A stretch of 64,000 nucleotides of DNA from Terrabacter sp. Root85. Its GTDB lineage: Bacteria; Actinomycetota; Actinomycetes; Actinomycetales; Dermatophilaceae. The notes beneath the pieces are model-generated. The model saw nothing but the letters and a program-made list of their open reading frames with translations. It had not been told where the DNA came from and made no database searches. The translations under genes and the position numbers were made by a program. The DNA is taken from NCBI RefSeq assembly GCF_001429185.1, contig NZ_LMIW01000001.1, forward strand, positions 646,439-710,438, read 5' to 3'. Numbering within the stretch: position 1 is the first letter of the stretch; every line of letters begins with the position of its first letter. This document shows, in pieces, positions 17,792 to 26,508 of the stretch.

Positions 17792-18628
17792 GTGCCCACC
17801 CAGCCCGCCGCCGTCACGAGGGCGCTCGCGCACGTGCGCGGCCTCTCGACGGGACGCCCGCTCGACCCGACGTTGCGCGTCACCCTCAACTTCCACCCGG
17901 ACCGGCTCGTGCGCGGCGAGCCGATCCTCGCCGTCATGGCCCGCGACGGCGTCTACCGCTCCCAGTTCGAGACGGGCACGGGCAACGGTGGGCTGACGGC
18001 GCACCCCGGTGGTGACCGGTGGCGCTGGGAGAGCCGGATCTTCGGCGGCGCCTACGACGACGCCGAGCCGGCGCTGCGGCCGAAGTACGGCGCCCTCGAC
18101 CTGCACCGGAGGCCGTACGGCGCCGCGCCACGCTTCGGGTCGGCCCACGTGCGGCTGGCGGCGCACACGCTGGACCGGACGACGTTCTGCTTTCCCGACA
18201 GCGTCTTCGAGCCTGAGCACTTCGGCACCGCAACGGCCTTCGCGCTCGGCGAGCATGCCGAGGCCGCCGACCACGACCTCCTCGACGACTACGTCGAGGC
18301 CCACGCCCACGGGGTGCTCGACCTCGCCCGTGACGTCGAGGCGCTCGTGCTCGACCCCGGTTATCGAGGCACCGACGTCGAGGCCGACGCGCTCCGGCTC
18401 GGCGTGCCCGTCGAGTGGCACCCGGGCTACCGGCTCGACGTCGGGACCCTCCGTGCCCACCCGGGCTACCGCGGGCCGGAGTTCGTAGCGCTCGGTGAGT
18501 CGCTCGCCGTCGACGGCGTCGTCACCCCGCAGGTCGTCGGGGACGCCTCACGAGCAGGGCGGCACGACGAGCAGTCCCTCAAGCGGGTCTGGCACTACGT
18601 CGCGCGGTTCGGATCCGTTTCTGCCTGA
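17792..18628 (+). CDS. DUF3626 family protein
   Basis: A 278-residue protein matching the DUF3626 pattern: LRVTLNFHPDRL and the central GGAYDDAEPALRPKYGALDL, then PRFGSAHVRL, and late GYRGTDVEADA. The family is sporadic in bacteria and has no known activity; conserved His, Asp and Arg residues suggest an enzyme. The GTG at 17792 is chosen because GAGGAT sits 6 bases before it and the conserved region starts soon after. Its end overlaps the convergent gene's end by 34 bp. Confidence 0.78.
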   Translation: MPTQPAAVTRALAHVRGLSTGRPLDPTLRVTLNFHPDRLVRGEPILAVMARDGVYRSQFETGTGNGGLTAHPGGDRWRWESRIFGGAYDDAEPALRPKYGALDLHRRPYGAAPRFGSAHVRLAAHTLDRTTFCFPDSVFEPEHFGTATAFALGEHAEAADHDLLDDYVEAHAHGVLDLARDVEALVLDPGYRGTDVEADALRLGVPVEWHPGYRLDVGTLRAHPGYRGPEFVALGESLAVDGVVTPQVVGDASRAGRHDEQSLKRVWHYVARFGSVSA

Positions 18629-19245
18629 AGGGTGCCCGCCTCGTCGCCGGTGACCACGGTCGTCACGACCGATGTCACCGACGGGCGGCGAGGCGTCGAC
18701 GAGAAGCCGAACCGGCAGGGCGGGTCGACCGGTGCGAGGCCACCCAACACCGCGCCCTCGAAGCAGCCGTCGAGCGCCGTCACCGCGTGCAGGTCGGTGG
18801 CTCCGTAGAACTCCTGACGGTCCTCGAGCGCCGTGCCGCGGGTGCGGACCCCGCGCAGGACGACCCGGGCGACAGGGTCGACGACCGTCGCCCACCTCGG
18901 ACTCGACGCGACGCGCGCGGGCACGGCCCGCAGGAGCCGGCCGAGCGGCCTACGCCCTCCGACCGTGAGGTCGAGGGACAGGGAGGGCGAGCTGACCTGC
19001 CAGCGGTCGCGGCCGGCGCGCACGGTGATCGGCTCGAGGCGCACCTCGTCGAAGGCGTACGTCGCCTCGATGAACGCCGCGACCTCCGGGGTCGGGGCGA
19101 CGAGCACCCGGTGCCCGTCGGCCGTCTCGACCATCGCGTCGCCGAACGACCCGAGCGGCGTGCGCAGCCACGACCCGACGACGACCCGGACGCCGGACGT
19201 GGAGCCGACGCCGACGATCTGCCCGTGGAAACGCTGCGCTGGCAC
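18595..19245 (-). CDS. Hypothetical protein, conserved-looking beta-rich
   Basis: A 216-residue protein without a recognised domain. It starts with QRFHGQIVGVGSTSGVRVVVG, contains GSFGDAMVETADGHRVLVAP and several short beta-like stretches, and ends in a variable tail. No signal peptide or membrane segment is seen. GTG at 19245 is the most upstream sensible start. The stop (TAG) overlaps the convergent DUF3626 gene. It lies 32 bp downstream of the alpha/beta-hydrolase gene and may share its transcript. I do not recognise a function. Confidence 0.65.
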   Translation of the reverse strand: MPAQRFHGQIVGVGSTSGVRVVVGSWLRTPLGSFGDAMVETADGHRVLVAPTPEVAAFIEATYAFDEVRLEPITVRAGRDRWQVSSPSLSLDLTVGGRRPLGRLLRAVPARVASSPRWATVVDPVARVVLRGVRTRGTALEDRQEFYGATDLHAVTALDGCFEGAVLGGLAPVDPPCRFGFSSTPRRPSVTSVVTTVVTGDEAGTLQAETDPNRAT

Positions 19246-19277
19246 GGTCCGAGCGTAGGTCAGCCGCGGAGCCGCAC

Positions 19278-20978
19278 TCACTCGACCCGCGAGACGGTGT
19301 CCTCGATCCCTGCGACGAGCTTCGAGTAGTCGTCGGTGGGCGAACCGCCGAGGACCGAGCCCCACGCCGGGACGAGCTCGGGACCGTAGCGGTGGCCGTA
19401 GCCGTCGGGCGGGTCGTGGCCGACGGCCATGTCGGTGGTCAGCTGCCAGAACGTCACGAACGGGATCCAGGTGACGTCGGGGTTGACGTCGTGACCCCGC
19501 GGCTCGCGCAGCCAGTCGGGCTCGGCGCCGAGCAGGGCCGGGTTCCACCAGACGACGGGGTCGGACGGGTGCTGGGCGTAGACGAAGCGCGGGAAGTCCC
19601 AGGCGCCGTAGTCGCGACCGTAGGAGTCGTGGGTCAGCTGGTCGCCGCTCGCCGCGAAGCGGATGTGCAGTCCCGCGTCGACGACCGGGACGATCTCGGG
19701 CGACCCCTCGTTGCGCCGGGCCGTCAGCGACTCCGCGATGTCGGTGAAGCTCGGGGTCCCCACCCAGACCCCGCCCTGGGCGCGCGCGAGCATGTCGTCG
19801 GCGTCGGTGAACGCCGCCTGGCCCCCGTAGGACCCGAGCGACTCCCCGCCGACGACGAGCTGCGGACGGTCGTCGGGCGGCAGCGTGCGCCACACGGCAT
19901 ACACCTTGTCGAAGAGCGCCTTGCCCGCCTCGCGAGGGGTGTCGCGGTCGGTCATCATCGACATCGCGCTGGGCAGGTAGGAGTACTGCATCGCAGCGAT
20001 CGCGCTGTCGCCGTTGCTGAGGTACTCGACGGACTGGGCCGACCAGTCGTCGACCCACCCGGTGCCGGTCGTCGTGAAGACCGCGAGCACCCGGCGGTTG
20101 AAGGCCTTCGTGCGCTGCAGCTCGGCGACCACGGCGTCGGCGACGTCGTTCACCGTGCGCCCAGGCGTGCGCCCGGCGTAGACGCGGATCGGCTCGATGG
20201 CCCCGCGGTCGGTCGCCGCGGTGATCTGTGCCGGCGTGGGCGCGCTCGTGACGAACATCTGGCCCTGGAAGCCGAGGCTGTCCCACGACTCGAGCGACCC
20301 CGGACCGCCCGACCGCAGCGGCGACGTCGGCGCGGCCCGACCGGTCGGGGCGGTGTTGACCTGGGCCGCGACGCCGGCGAAGGCCTGCATGCCGCGGTGG
20401 AAGAGCACGCTGTCGGTCACCCACGCCGCCGCGAGGGCCACGACGACGACGGCGGTGAGCGTCGCGATCGTCTTGGGCAGCACGTGACCGGCGGCCTCGG
20501 CGAGCTGGTGGGTCGCCCCGCGCAGACCCCGCGCGATCGCGAGGAAGAGGACGGCGACGACGGCCGCGAGCGCGAGCGCCAGGGCCCAGTCGAACGGGTC
20601 GAGGGGCGTCAGCCGGACGAACGCCGCCGTGCGCGCCTGCGAGCGCACGTTGGCGACCGTCAGCCCGAGGACCGCCACCGCCCCGAAGAGCGGCGCTGCG
20701 ACGAGCAGCCAGTGCCGGGCCTCCCCGCTCACCGTGACGTGCAGGTCGATGAGGCGGGCCACCCGACGGACGACCCACGCGACGAAGACACCCAGCGCGT
20801 AGCCGACCACGGCGCACAGGCCGCTGATGAGGCCCTGGTAGTACCACGTGCGCGGCAGCAGGCTCGGGGCCATCGACGTGAGGAAGTAGGCGGCGCCGAA
20901 GAACAGCCCGGTGCGCGACACGTGCCACCAGGCCCGGCTCGCGCCGGGCTGGATGCGCTGGTCGGACACGTCGGGCAT
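19278..20978 (-). CDS. Membrane alpha/beta-hydrolase (Abhydrolase_9 family)
   Basis: A 566-residue membrane protein. The first 200 residues hold about five hydrophobic segments, starting with TGLFFGAAYFLTSMAPSLLP. The soluble half is an alpha/beta hydrolase with the nucleophile elbow GGESLGSYG. This matches the actinobacterial and proteobacterial family with an N-terminal membrane domain whose substrate is unknown, often guessed to be a lipid esterase. TACTGT lies 6 bases before the ATG, so it is probably leaderless. Divergent from the soluble hydrolase gene at 21106. Confidence 0.85.
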   Translation of the reverse strand: MPDVSDQRIQPGASRAWWHVSRTGLFFGAAYFLTSMAPSLLPRTWYYQGLISGLCAVVGYALGVFVAWVVRRVARLIDLHVTVSGEARHWLLVAAPLFGAVAVLGLTVANVRSQARTAAFVRLTPLDPFDWALALALAAVVAVLFLAIARGLRGATHQLAEAAGHVLPKTIATLTAVVVVALAAAWVTDSVLFHRGMQAFAGVAAQVNTAPTGRAAPTSPLRSGGPGSLESWDSLGFQGQMFVTSAPTPAQITAATDRGAIEPIRVYAGRTPGRTVNDVADAVVAELQRTKAFNRRVLAVFTTTGTGWVDDWSAQSVEYLSNGDSAIAAMQYSYLPSAMSMMTDRDTPREAGKALFDKVYAVWRTLPPDDRPQLVVGGESLGSYGGQAAFTDADDMLARAQGGVWVGTPSFTDIAESLTARRNEGSPEIVPVVDAGLHIRFAASGDQLTHDSYGRDYGAWDFPRFVYAQHPSDPVVWWNPALLGAEPDWLREPRGHDVNPDVTWIPFVTFWQLTTDMAVGHDPPDGYGHRYGPELVPAWGSVLGGSPTDDYSKLVAGIEDTVSRVE

Positions 20979-20984
20979 GGATCC

Positions 20985-20990
20985 ACAGTA
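20985..20990 (-). promoter_or_regulatory. Leaderless -10 box TACTGT
   Basis: Ends 6 bases before the ATG at 20978; matches TANNNT. Confidence 0.55.
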
Positions 20991-21105
20991 GGTCGCCCCG
21001 CTGTCGCGCCGCCTCGGGTTTGGCCCCTAGGTGACGACCCTGGCCCGGGCAACCAGCCGGGCACCCTGCCGGGCACCCGTCGGCCCGCCGGGGCACGATG
21101 GGGAC

Positions 21106-21945
21106 ATGCGAGCCCTCGAGAGCCGGATCACGACCTACAGCCGCGACGGGCTGCGCTTCGACGTGACCGACGCGGGGCCCCTGGACGGTGACGTCGTCGT
21201 GCTGCTCCACGGCTTCCCGACCGACCGCACGAGCTGGGACCGGGTCGCCGCCCGGCTGCACGAGGCGGGGCTGCGCACCCTCGCCCCGGACCAGCGCGGC
21301 TACTCCCCCACGGCCTGCCCGCCGGACCGGGACGCCTACCGCCTCGACGAGCTCGTCGCCGACGTCGTCGGTCTCATCGAGGCCTCCGGGCGGGAGCGGG
21401 TCCACCTCGTGGGCCACGACTGGGGCGGCGCCCTCGCGTGGCTCGTCGCCGGCAACCACCCGACCCGCATCGCGTCACTGACCGTCCTGTCGACGCCGCA
21501 CCCGGCCGCGATGTCGCGGGCCTGGCGGTCCGGCACCGAGCAGAAGCGCAAGTCCTGGTACATGGCGGCCTTCCAGGTGCCGCGGCTGCCCGAGCGGGCC
21601 CTCGCCGCCCGCTTCGACCGCCTCATGGCCCGCTCGGGCCTCCCAGCCGCCGACCGGAGCAGGTATGCCGTCCGGCTCGGTCACGCCGAGGCGCTCACCG
21701 GGCCGATCAACTGGTACCGCGCGGCCCGGCACTCCGGCGTCGCGGCACACCGCGTCGAGGTGCCGACGACCTACGTCTGGGGCTCGCGCGACCCGTTCCT
21801 CGGCCGGACCGCGGCCGAGCTGACCCACGAGCACGTGACGGGCGACTACGAGCTCGTCGAGCTCGACGCGGGGCACTGGCTGCCCGAGACCCGGGATGCG
21901 GAGTCCGCCGCGGCGATCCTGCAGCGGGTCGCGCGAGCCGGCTGA
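21106..21945 (+). CDS. Alpha/beta hydrolase (epoxide-hydrolase-like)
   Basis: A 279-residue soluble alpha/beta hydrolase. The oxyanion motif LLHGFPTD, the nucleophile motif HLVGHDWGGALAW (aspartate nucleophile, as in epoxide hydrolases and haloalkane dehalogenases) and a final catalytic histidine in LDAGHWLPE are present in order. The cap region between about 135 and 215 is helical. The ATG at 21106 has CACGAT 6 bases upstream. The natural substrate is unknown; epoxide hydrolysis is the family-based guess. Confidence 0.86.
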   Translation: MRALESRITTYSRDGLRFDVTDAGPLDGDVVVLLHGFPTDRTSWDRVAARLHEAGLRTLAPDQRGYSPTACPPDRDAYRLDELVADVVGLIEASGRERVHLVGHDWGGALAWLVAGNHPTRIASLTVLSTPHPAAMSRAWRSGTEQKRKSWYMAAFQVPRLPERALAARFDRLMARSGLPAADRSRYAVRLGHAEALTGPINWYRAARHSGVAAHRVEVPTTYVWGSRDPFLGRTAAELTHEHVTGDYELVELDAGHWLPETRDAESAAAILQRVARAG

Positions 21946-21960
21946 ACGGCATACGCCCGC

Positions 21961-21975
21961 TCACCCGGAGGGTGA
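21961..21975 (+). terminator. Small hairpin after the hydrolase gene
   Basis: TCACCC-GGA-GGGTGA, 15 bp past the stop and just after an intergenic GGCATACGCC motif copy at 21948. The stem is short, so termination is only possible. Confidence 0.3.
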
Positions 21976-22030
21976 CCGACGCCTCGCCCGATGCGGGGAA
22001 CACGGGCGCGCGCGGGTAGGTTGCACGACC

Positions 22031-22750
22031 GTGAAGATCGACATCTGGTCCGACATCGTGTGCCCGTTCTGCTACCTCGGCAAGCGCCGGCTCGAGACCG
22101 CGCTCGCGCAGTTCGAGCACGCCGACGAGGTCGAGGTGCAGTGGCACAGCTTCGAGCTCGACCGCGGCGCCGCCCCCGTGTCCGACCGGCCGCTCGTCGA
22201 CCTCGTCGCCGCGAAGTACGGCACGACGCGCGAGCAGGCGGTCGCCCAGCACGAGTCGATGGCCTCGGCGGCCACCGAGCTGGGTCTGACCTTCAACTGG
22301 GAGCACGCCCGCTACGGCAACACCTTCGACGCGCACCGGGTCGTCCACCTCGCCGCCGAGCAGGGCCTGTCCGACGCCGCCCACGAGCGCCTCATGCGTG
22401 CCTACTTCACCGAGGGCCTCGCGGTCGGTGACCGCGACGTGCTCGTGCGGCTAGCGACCGAGATCGGTCTCGACGAGGGCGCCGTGCGGGCCATGCTCGA
22501 GTCGGACGACTACGGCAACCACGTGCGCAGCGACGAGGCCACGGCCAAGATGCTCGGCATCGAGTCCGTCCCCTTCTTCGTCCTCGACCGGAAGTACGGC
22601 GTCTCGGGCGCCCAGCCCGTCGAGGTCTTCACCCAGGCCCTCGAGACCGCGTGGTCGACCCGGCACGAGGTGCCGGAGCCGGTCCCTGCCGGCGGCGGGT
22701 GCGGCGGCGGCTGCGGCGCCGGTGGCTGCGGCGGGGTCTGCGGCGCCTGA
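22031..22750 (+). CDS. DsbA-family oxidoreductase (FrnE-like) with Cys/Gly tail
   Basis: A 239-residue cytoplasmic thioredoxin-fold protein of the FrnE/2-hydroxychromene-isomerase-like group. The redox motif CPFC is at residues 11-14 right after the first strand, the helical insertion includes NTFDAHRVVHLA, and the cis-Pro loop is SVPFF. The last 20 or so residues are unusual: a run of Gly with seven Cys (GGGCGGGCGAGGCGG pattern), a possible metal-binding tail. No signal peptide. A TAGGTT box 8 bases before the GTG suggests a nearly leaderless message. FrnE proteins have been linked to oxidative-stress tolerance. Confidence 0.87.
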   Translation: MKIDIWSDIVCPFCYLGKRRLETALAQFEHADEVEVQWHSFELDRGAAPVSDRPLVDLVAAKYGTTREQAVAQHESMASAATELGLTFNWEHARYGNTFDAHRVVHLAAEQGLSDAAHERLMRAYFTEGLAVGDRDVLVRLATEIGLDEGAVRAMLESDDYGNHVRSDEATAKMLGIESVPFFVLDRKYGVSGAQPVEVFTQALETAWSTRHEVPEPVPAGGGCGGGCGAGGCGGVCGA

Positions 22751-22776
22751 GGAGCCTCTGAGGGGTGCCGCGGCCC

Positions 22777-22782
22777 TACCGT
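22777..22782 (+). promoter_or_regulatory. Leaderless -10 box TACCGT
   Basis: Ends 6 bases before the GTG at 22789 and decides that start over the GTG at 22765. Confidence 0.5.
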
Positions 22783-22788
22783 GGTCGG

Positions 22789-23196
22789 GTGGCCCACCCC
22801 CTGATGTTCGACGGCGCGGACCCCTATCTGGCTCGGGTCCGCGAGATCTGCCTGGCGCTGCCGGGCGCCGACGAGAAGGTGTCGCACGGGCGGCCGAGCT
22901 TCTTCACGACGAAGGTCTTCGTCACCTACGGCGGCACCGTCAAGGGCGACCACGACCCGGAGCCCTACCGCCAGTCCGTCCTCGTGCTCCCCGACGCCGC
23001 CGAGCGGCCGGCCCTGCTCGGTGACGGACGCTTCTACGACCCTGCCTACGTGGGTCCGTCCGGCTGGGTCGGGCTCGACCTGCGTGCGTGCGGCCCGCCG
23101 GAGGAGGTCGACTGGCAGGAGGTCGCCGAGCTCGTCGACGCCTCCTACCGGCTGACGGCACCGCCCCGCCTCGTGCGCGAGCTCGACGCCGGCTGA
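22789..23196 (+). CDS. MmcQ/YjbR family DNA-binding-like protein
   Basis: A 135-residue small protein of the MmcQ/YjbR family (double-wing fold related to CyaY-like DNA binders). Diagnostic stretches are ICLALPGADEKVSHGRPSFF, a central VLVLPDAAERPAL and GWVGLDL, and a C-terminal helix EVAELVDASYRL. The cellular role is unknown. The GTG at 22789 is preferred over 22765 because of the -10 box 6 bases upstream. Only 38 bp separate it from the FrnE-like gene. Confidence 0.83.
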   Translation: MAHPLMFDGADPYLARVREICLALPGADEKVSHGRPSFFTTKVFVTYGGTVKGDHDPEPYRQSVLVLPDAAERPALLGDGRFYDPAYVGPSGWVGLDLRACGPPEEVDWQEVAELVDASYRLTAPPRLVRELDAG

Positions 23197-23218
23197 GCGC
23201 GGGCGCGCCCATCGTCCT

Positions 23219-23243
23219 CCCGCGGCCGCGGGGCGCGTAAGGT
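23219..23243 (+). promoter_or_regulatory. Promoter of the CAP-domain gene with upstream palindrome
   Basis: TAAGGT at 23238-23243 fits a -10 box whose start point would fall near 23250, leaving a short leader with AAAGG before the ATG at 23272. A perfect 14-base palindrome, CCCGCGGCCGCGGG (23219-23232), covers the spacer upstream of the -10 and could be an operator or chance GC symmetry. Confidence 0.4.
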
Positions 23244-23271
23244 ACCGCTCGCTGGACGACGAAAGGCGCAC

Positions 23272-24063
23272 ATGGGACGGCACACCGATCCCGCGGCCAT
23301 GGGGTCGCGGCGCGCCGCGGTGGTGACCCTGACGCTGTCCGCGCTGCTCGTCATGGGCGGCTTCGCGATCCTCCACGAGTCCGGTGGGCTGCGTCCCGGC
23401 CACCGGTCGACGCCCTCCACGCCCTCGGTGCCGGTGGTCACCCCGAGCAGCCGCGTCGCCGACGCCACCGAGCCCGGACGCACGCCCTCGACGCCGGCGA
23501 CGACACCATCGACCTCGACGTCGACGTCGTCACCCCAGCCCTCGCTCACCACCCGCGCCCCGGCTCCTCTCGTCACCGCCCCGCAGCCGGCTCCGACCTC
23601 CTCCCCGCAGCCGTCGGGAACGGCCGGCCCGACGAGCCCGATCGGTCCAGCGCCCTCGACGAGGCCGGCGCCGCCGGAACGGGCCGGCGTCGCCCGGCAG
23701 GTCGTGGCCCTCGTCAACGTCGAGCGATCCCGCGCCGGCTGCGGCCCGGTGTCGGCGAACGCCGCCCTCCGGCGCGCCGCGCAGGGTCACAGCGACGACA
23801 TGGCGAGCCGCGACTACTTCTCGCACACGAGCCCCGACGGGGTGACCTTCGCCCAGCGGATCCGCGCCGCGGGCTACGACGGCGGCGCCATCGCCGAGAA
23901 CATCGCGGCCGGCCAGACGAGCGCCAAAGAGGTCATGCGCGCCTGGATGGCGAGTCCCGGGCACCGGGCGAACATCCTCGACTGCGCCTACCGGGACCTC
24001 GGCGTCGGCTATGCGACGGGCGGCACCTACGGCACGTACTGGACCCAGACGTTCGGCGGCTGA
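23272..24063 (+). CDS. Secreted CAP (SCP/PR-1) domain protein, YkwD-like
   Basis: A 263-residue exported protein. Residues about 15-40 form a signal anchor (AAVVTLTLSALLVMGGFAIL), followed by about 100 residues of Ser/Thr/Pro-rich spacer that probably spans the wall. The C-terminal CAP domain (about 140-263) is clear: VNVERSRAGCGPVSANAALR, SDDMASRDYFSHTSPDG, AENIAAGQ and SPGHRANIL. Two cysteines could form a disulfide. CAP proteins of bacteria have no agreed enzymatic role; calcium or lipid binding is reported for some. Confidence 0.88.
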   Translation: MGRHTDPAAMGSRRAAVVTLTLSALLVMGGFAILHESGGLRPGHRSTPSTPSVPVVTPSSRVADATEPGRTPSTPATTPSTSTSTSSPQPSLTTRAPAPLVTAPQPAPTSSPQPSGTAGPTSPIGPAPSTRPAPPERAGVARQVVALVNVERSRAGCGPVSANAALRRAAQGHSDDMASRDYFSHTSPDGVTFAQRIRAAGYDGGAIAENIAAGQTSAKEVMRAWMASPGHRANILDCAYRDLGVGYATGGTYGTYWTQTFGG

Positions 24064-24071
24064 GCCACCCC

Positions 24072-24077
24072 TAGGTT
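24072..24077 (+). promoter_or_regulatory. Leaderless -10 box TAGGTT
   Basis: Ends 6 bases before the ATG at 24084, 9 bp after the CAP gene stop. Confidence 0.6.
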
Positions 24078-24083
24078 GGTGCC

Positions 24084-24911
24084 ATGCAGCCGTGGCACGC
24101 GCAGGACCGGCACGTCGTCCGACTCGACTGGGGACCCGGCGCCGCCGAGGCCCAGACGGCGTATGCCGTCGCCGCGGGCTCGCCCGTGTGCGCGGTCGTC
24201 GTCGACGTCCTCAGCTTCACGACGTGCGTGTCCGTCGCCGTCGACGCGGGCATCCGGGTGCACCCCTACCGCTGGAAGGACGGGTCGGCCCGGGCCTTCG
24301 CCGACGGGGTGGGCGCGACGCTCGCCCGGGGTCGGTCCGAGGCCCGCGTCGACGGCGGGGTCAGCCTGTCCCCGGCCTCGATCCGTGCGGCCGGACCGCT
24401 GGGCGACCTCGTCCTGCCCTCGCCCAACGGCTCGACGACCACCGCCGTGCTGGCCGGCGCCGGGGCCTACGTCGTGGCGGCCTCGCTGCGCAACCGCGCT
24501 GCGGTGGCCGGCTGGATCGTCGACTGGCTCGACGCGTCCCGGCGGTCGCACGGTCCGGCGTCGCAGCCGGCGGTCCTCGTCGTCCCGAGCGGTGAGCGCT
24601 GGCCCGACGGGTCCCTGCGCCCGGCCGTCGAGGACCTGTGGGGTGCGGGAGCGGTCGTCGCCGCCCTGGCCGGCCTCCTCGAGCACCGAGGCGGACCCCT
24701 CCTGCTCAGCCCCGAGGCCGAGGCCGCCGGCGCGGCGTGGCTCGCCGTGGAGCACCGGGTCGACGAGGCCCTGCACGCGTGCGCGAGCGGCCTCGAGCTC
24801 GTCGAGCAGGGCTGGCCCGACGACGTGGCGGTCGCGGCCGAGCTCGATGCGTCGTCGCTCGTGCCGGTGCTGACGGACGGCGCCTACACCGGACGCGCCT
24901 CGGTCAGGTGA
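24084..24911 (+). CDS. comB: 2-phosphosulfolactate phosphatase family protein (ComB)
   Basis: A 275-residue protein of the ComB family. Markers: VCAVVVDVLSFTTCVSVAVDAG, LSPASIRAAGP, LPSPNGSTTTAVLAGAGAYVVAASLRN and VVPSGERWPDGSLRPAVEDLWGAG. In methanogens ComB removes phosphate from 2-phosphosulfolactate on the way to coenzyme M; in bacteria lacking coenzyme M the family may make sulfolactate or do something else. No other sulfolactate genes are nearby, so the true substrate is uncertain. Its end overlaps the convergent gntP end by 8 bases. Confidence 0.85.
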   Translation: MQPWHAQDRHVVRLDWGPGAAEAQTAYAVAAGSPVCAVVVDVLSFTTCVSVAVDAGIRVHPYRWKDGSARAFADGVGATLARGRSEARVDGGVSLSPASIRAAGPLGDLVLPSPNGSTTTAVLAGAGAYVVAASLRNRAAVAGWIVDWLDASRRSHGPASQPAVLVVPSGERWPDGSLRPAVEDLWGAGAVVAALAGLLEHRGGPLLLSPEAEAAGAAWLAVEHRVDEALHACASGLELVEQGWPDDVAVAAELDASSLVPVLTDGAYTGRASVR

Positions 24912-26508
24912 CGATGACGCTGGCCACCATGACGAGGGCAAAGCCGAACACCGAGATGACGGTCTCCATGACGGACCACGACTTGATCGTCTCGCCCACG
25001 GTCAGACCGAAGTACTCCTTGACGAGCCAGAACCCGGCGTCGTTGACGTGTGAGAAGAACAGCGAGCCACATCCGATCGCGAGGACGAGCAGCGCGAGGT
25101 GGTTGGCCGACAAGGTCGGCGCGAGCGGCGCGACGATGCCCGCCGCGGTGATGGTGGCGACCGTGGCCGACCCCGTACCCAGCCGGATGAGCACAGCCAC
25201 GAGCCATCCGAGCAACAGCACCGAGATGCTGACGCCCTCGGCCCAGTCCTTGATGACGTTGCCGACCCCGGCGTCGATCAGCGTCTGCTTGAACCCGCCA
25301 CCGGCGGCGACGATGAGGATGATGCTCGCGATCGCGGGCAGCGCGGACCCGACCGAGTCGCTGACCTGGCCCTTGTTCAGGCCCGACCCGAGGCCCAGGG
25401 CGATGTAGCAGTAGAGCACCGCGATGAGCAGGGCGACGATGGGGGTCCCGATGAAGTCCATCGTCTGGCGGACCCCGGTCTCCTCGTCGGTGACGAGAAG
25501 CTTGGTGATGGCGTCGACCAGCATGAGGACCACCGGCAGGGTGATGCCGATGATGGCCGTCGCGAAGCCGACGCGCTTGCGCCCGGGCGCCAGCGGTTCC
25601 TCGAAGGAGCCCAGCCCGCGGTTGGCGCCGGCATCCTCACCGGTGGCCCCGCGCCGAGCGCCGCCGGTCTCAGGGCCATCGTCGCCGGAAGGACCTGCGA
25701 CCGCGGTCCCGCGGCCCGTGGCCCGAGCGCCGGCGGGCACCGCGGTCCGGGACGCGGCGGTCGCGCCAGCGGATGCCGTGCCGAGCAGCACGAGGTCGTC
25801 CGCCGACTTGGGCACCCACTTGTCGACGAAGCGCGCGAGCAGCGGTCCGGCCACCACCACGGTCGGTATCGCGATGATGATGCCGAAGATCAACGTGCGC
25901 CCGAGGTCGGCGCTGAGCAGACCGATCGCGGTCAGCGGGCCGGGGTGCGGCGGCACCAACCCATGAAGCACCGAAAGCCCTGCCAGGGCAGGGATGCCGA
26001 CCTTCATCAGGGACAGCCCTGTTCGTTGGGCCACGAGGACGACCACCGGCACGAGCAGCACCACGCCCACCTCGAAGAACAACGGCAACCCGAGGATGGC
26101 AGCGATGGCTGCCATCACCCAAGGCAGCCGACCCGGCCCGACGCGTCCGACCATCGTCCCGACGATCCGGTTGGCGCCGCCGGAGTCCTCGAGCAGCTTG
26201 CCGATCATCGCCCCGAGCGCGATGAGGATGCCGACGGCCCCGGCCGTCGTGCCAAAGCCGGCCACGAAGCTCTTGACCGTCTCACCGGCCGGCATCGTCG
26301 CGACGGCTCCAAGCACCGCCGACCCGAGCATGAGCGACAGGAACGGGTGGACCTTCGCCCACGTGATGAGGACGACGACGGCGAGGATGCCGAGGATGCA
26401 CGCCGCGACGAGCTGCGCGTTGCCGGCATACACCGGGGGCGCGTCGGCGGCCGGCAGTCCGCCCGGAATGGCCGTGGACACTGCAGCGGGAACTGCGATC
26501 AGAGACAT
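24904..26508 (-). CDS. gntP: Gluconate permease, GntP family
   Basis: A 534-residue H+/gluconate symporter with about 12-14 transmembrane helices. Family marks: GAMIGKLLEDSGGANRIV, LFFEVGVVLLVPVV, VPPHPGPLTAIGLL and, near the end, FFSHVNDAGFWLVKEYFGLT. It is about 80 residues longer than usual because of a hydrophilic Ala/Gly/Arg-rich insertion between central helices (roughly residues 245-320). The ATG overlaps the gluconokinase stop by one base, so the pair is an uptake-and-phosphorylation operon feeding the pentose phosphate pathway. Confidence 0.93.
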   Translation of the reverse strand: MSLIAVPAAVSTAIPGGLPAADAPPVYAGNAQLVAACILGILAVVVLITWAKVHPFLSLMLGSAVLGAVATMPAGETVKSFVAGFGTTAGAVGILIALGAMIGKLLEDSGGANRIVGTMVGRVGPGRLPWVMAAIAAILGLPLFFEVGVVLLVPVVVLVAQRTGLSLMKVGIPALAGLSVLHGLVPPHPGPLTAIGLLSADLGRTLIFGIIIAIPTVVVAGPLLARFVDKWVPKSADDLVLLGTASAGATAASRTAVPAGARATGRGTAVAGPSGDDGPETGGARRGATGEDAGANRGLGSFEEPLAPGRKRVGFATAIIGITLPVVLMLVDAITKLLVTDEETGVRQTMDFIGTPIVALLIAVLYCYIALGLGSGLNKGQVSDSVGSALPAIASIILIVAAGGGFKQTLIDAGVGNVIKDWAEGVSISVLLLGWLVAVLIRLGTGSATVATITAAGIVAPLAPTLSANHLALLVLAIGCGSLFFSHVNDAGFWLVKEYFGLTVGETIKSWSVMETVISVFGFALVMVASVIVT

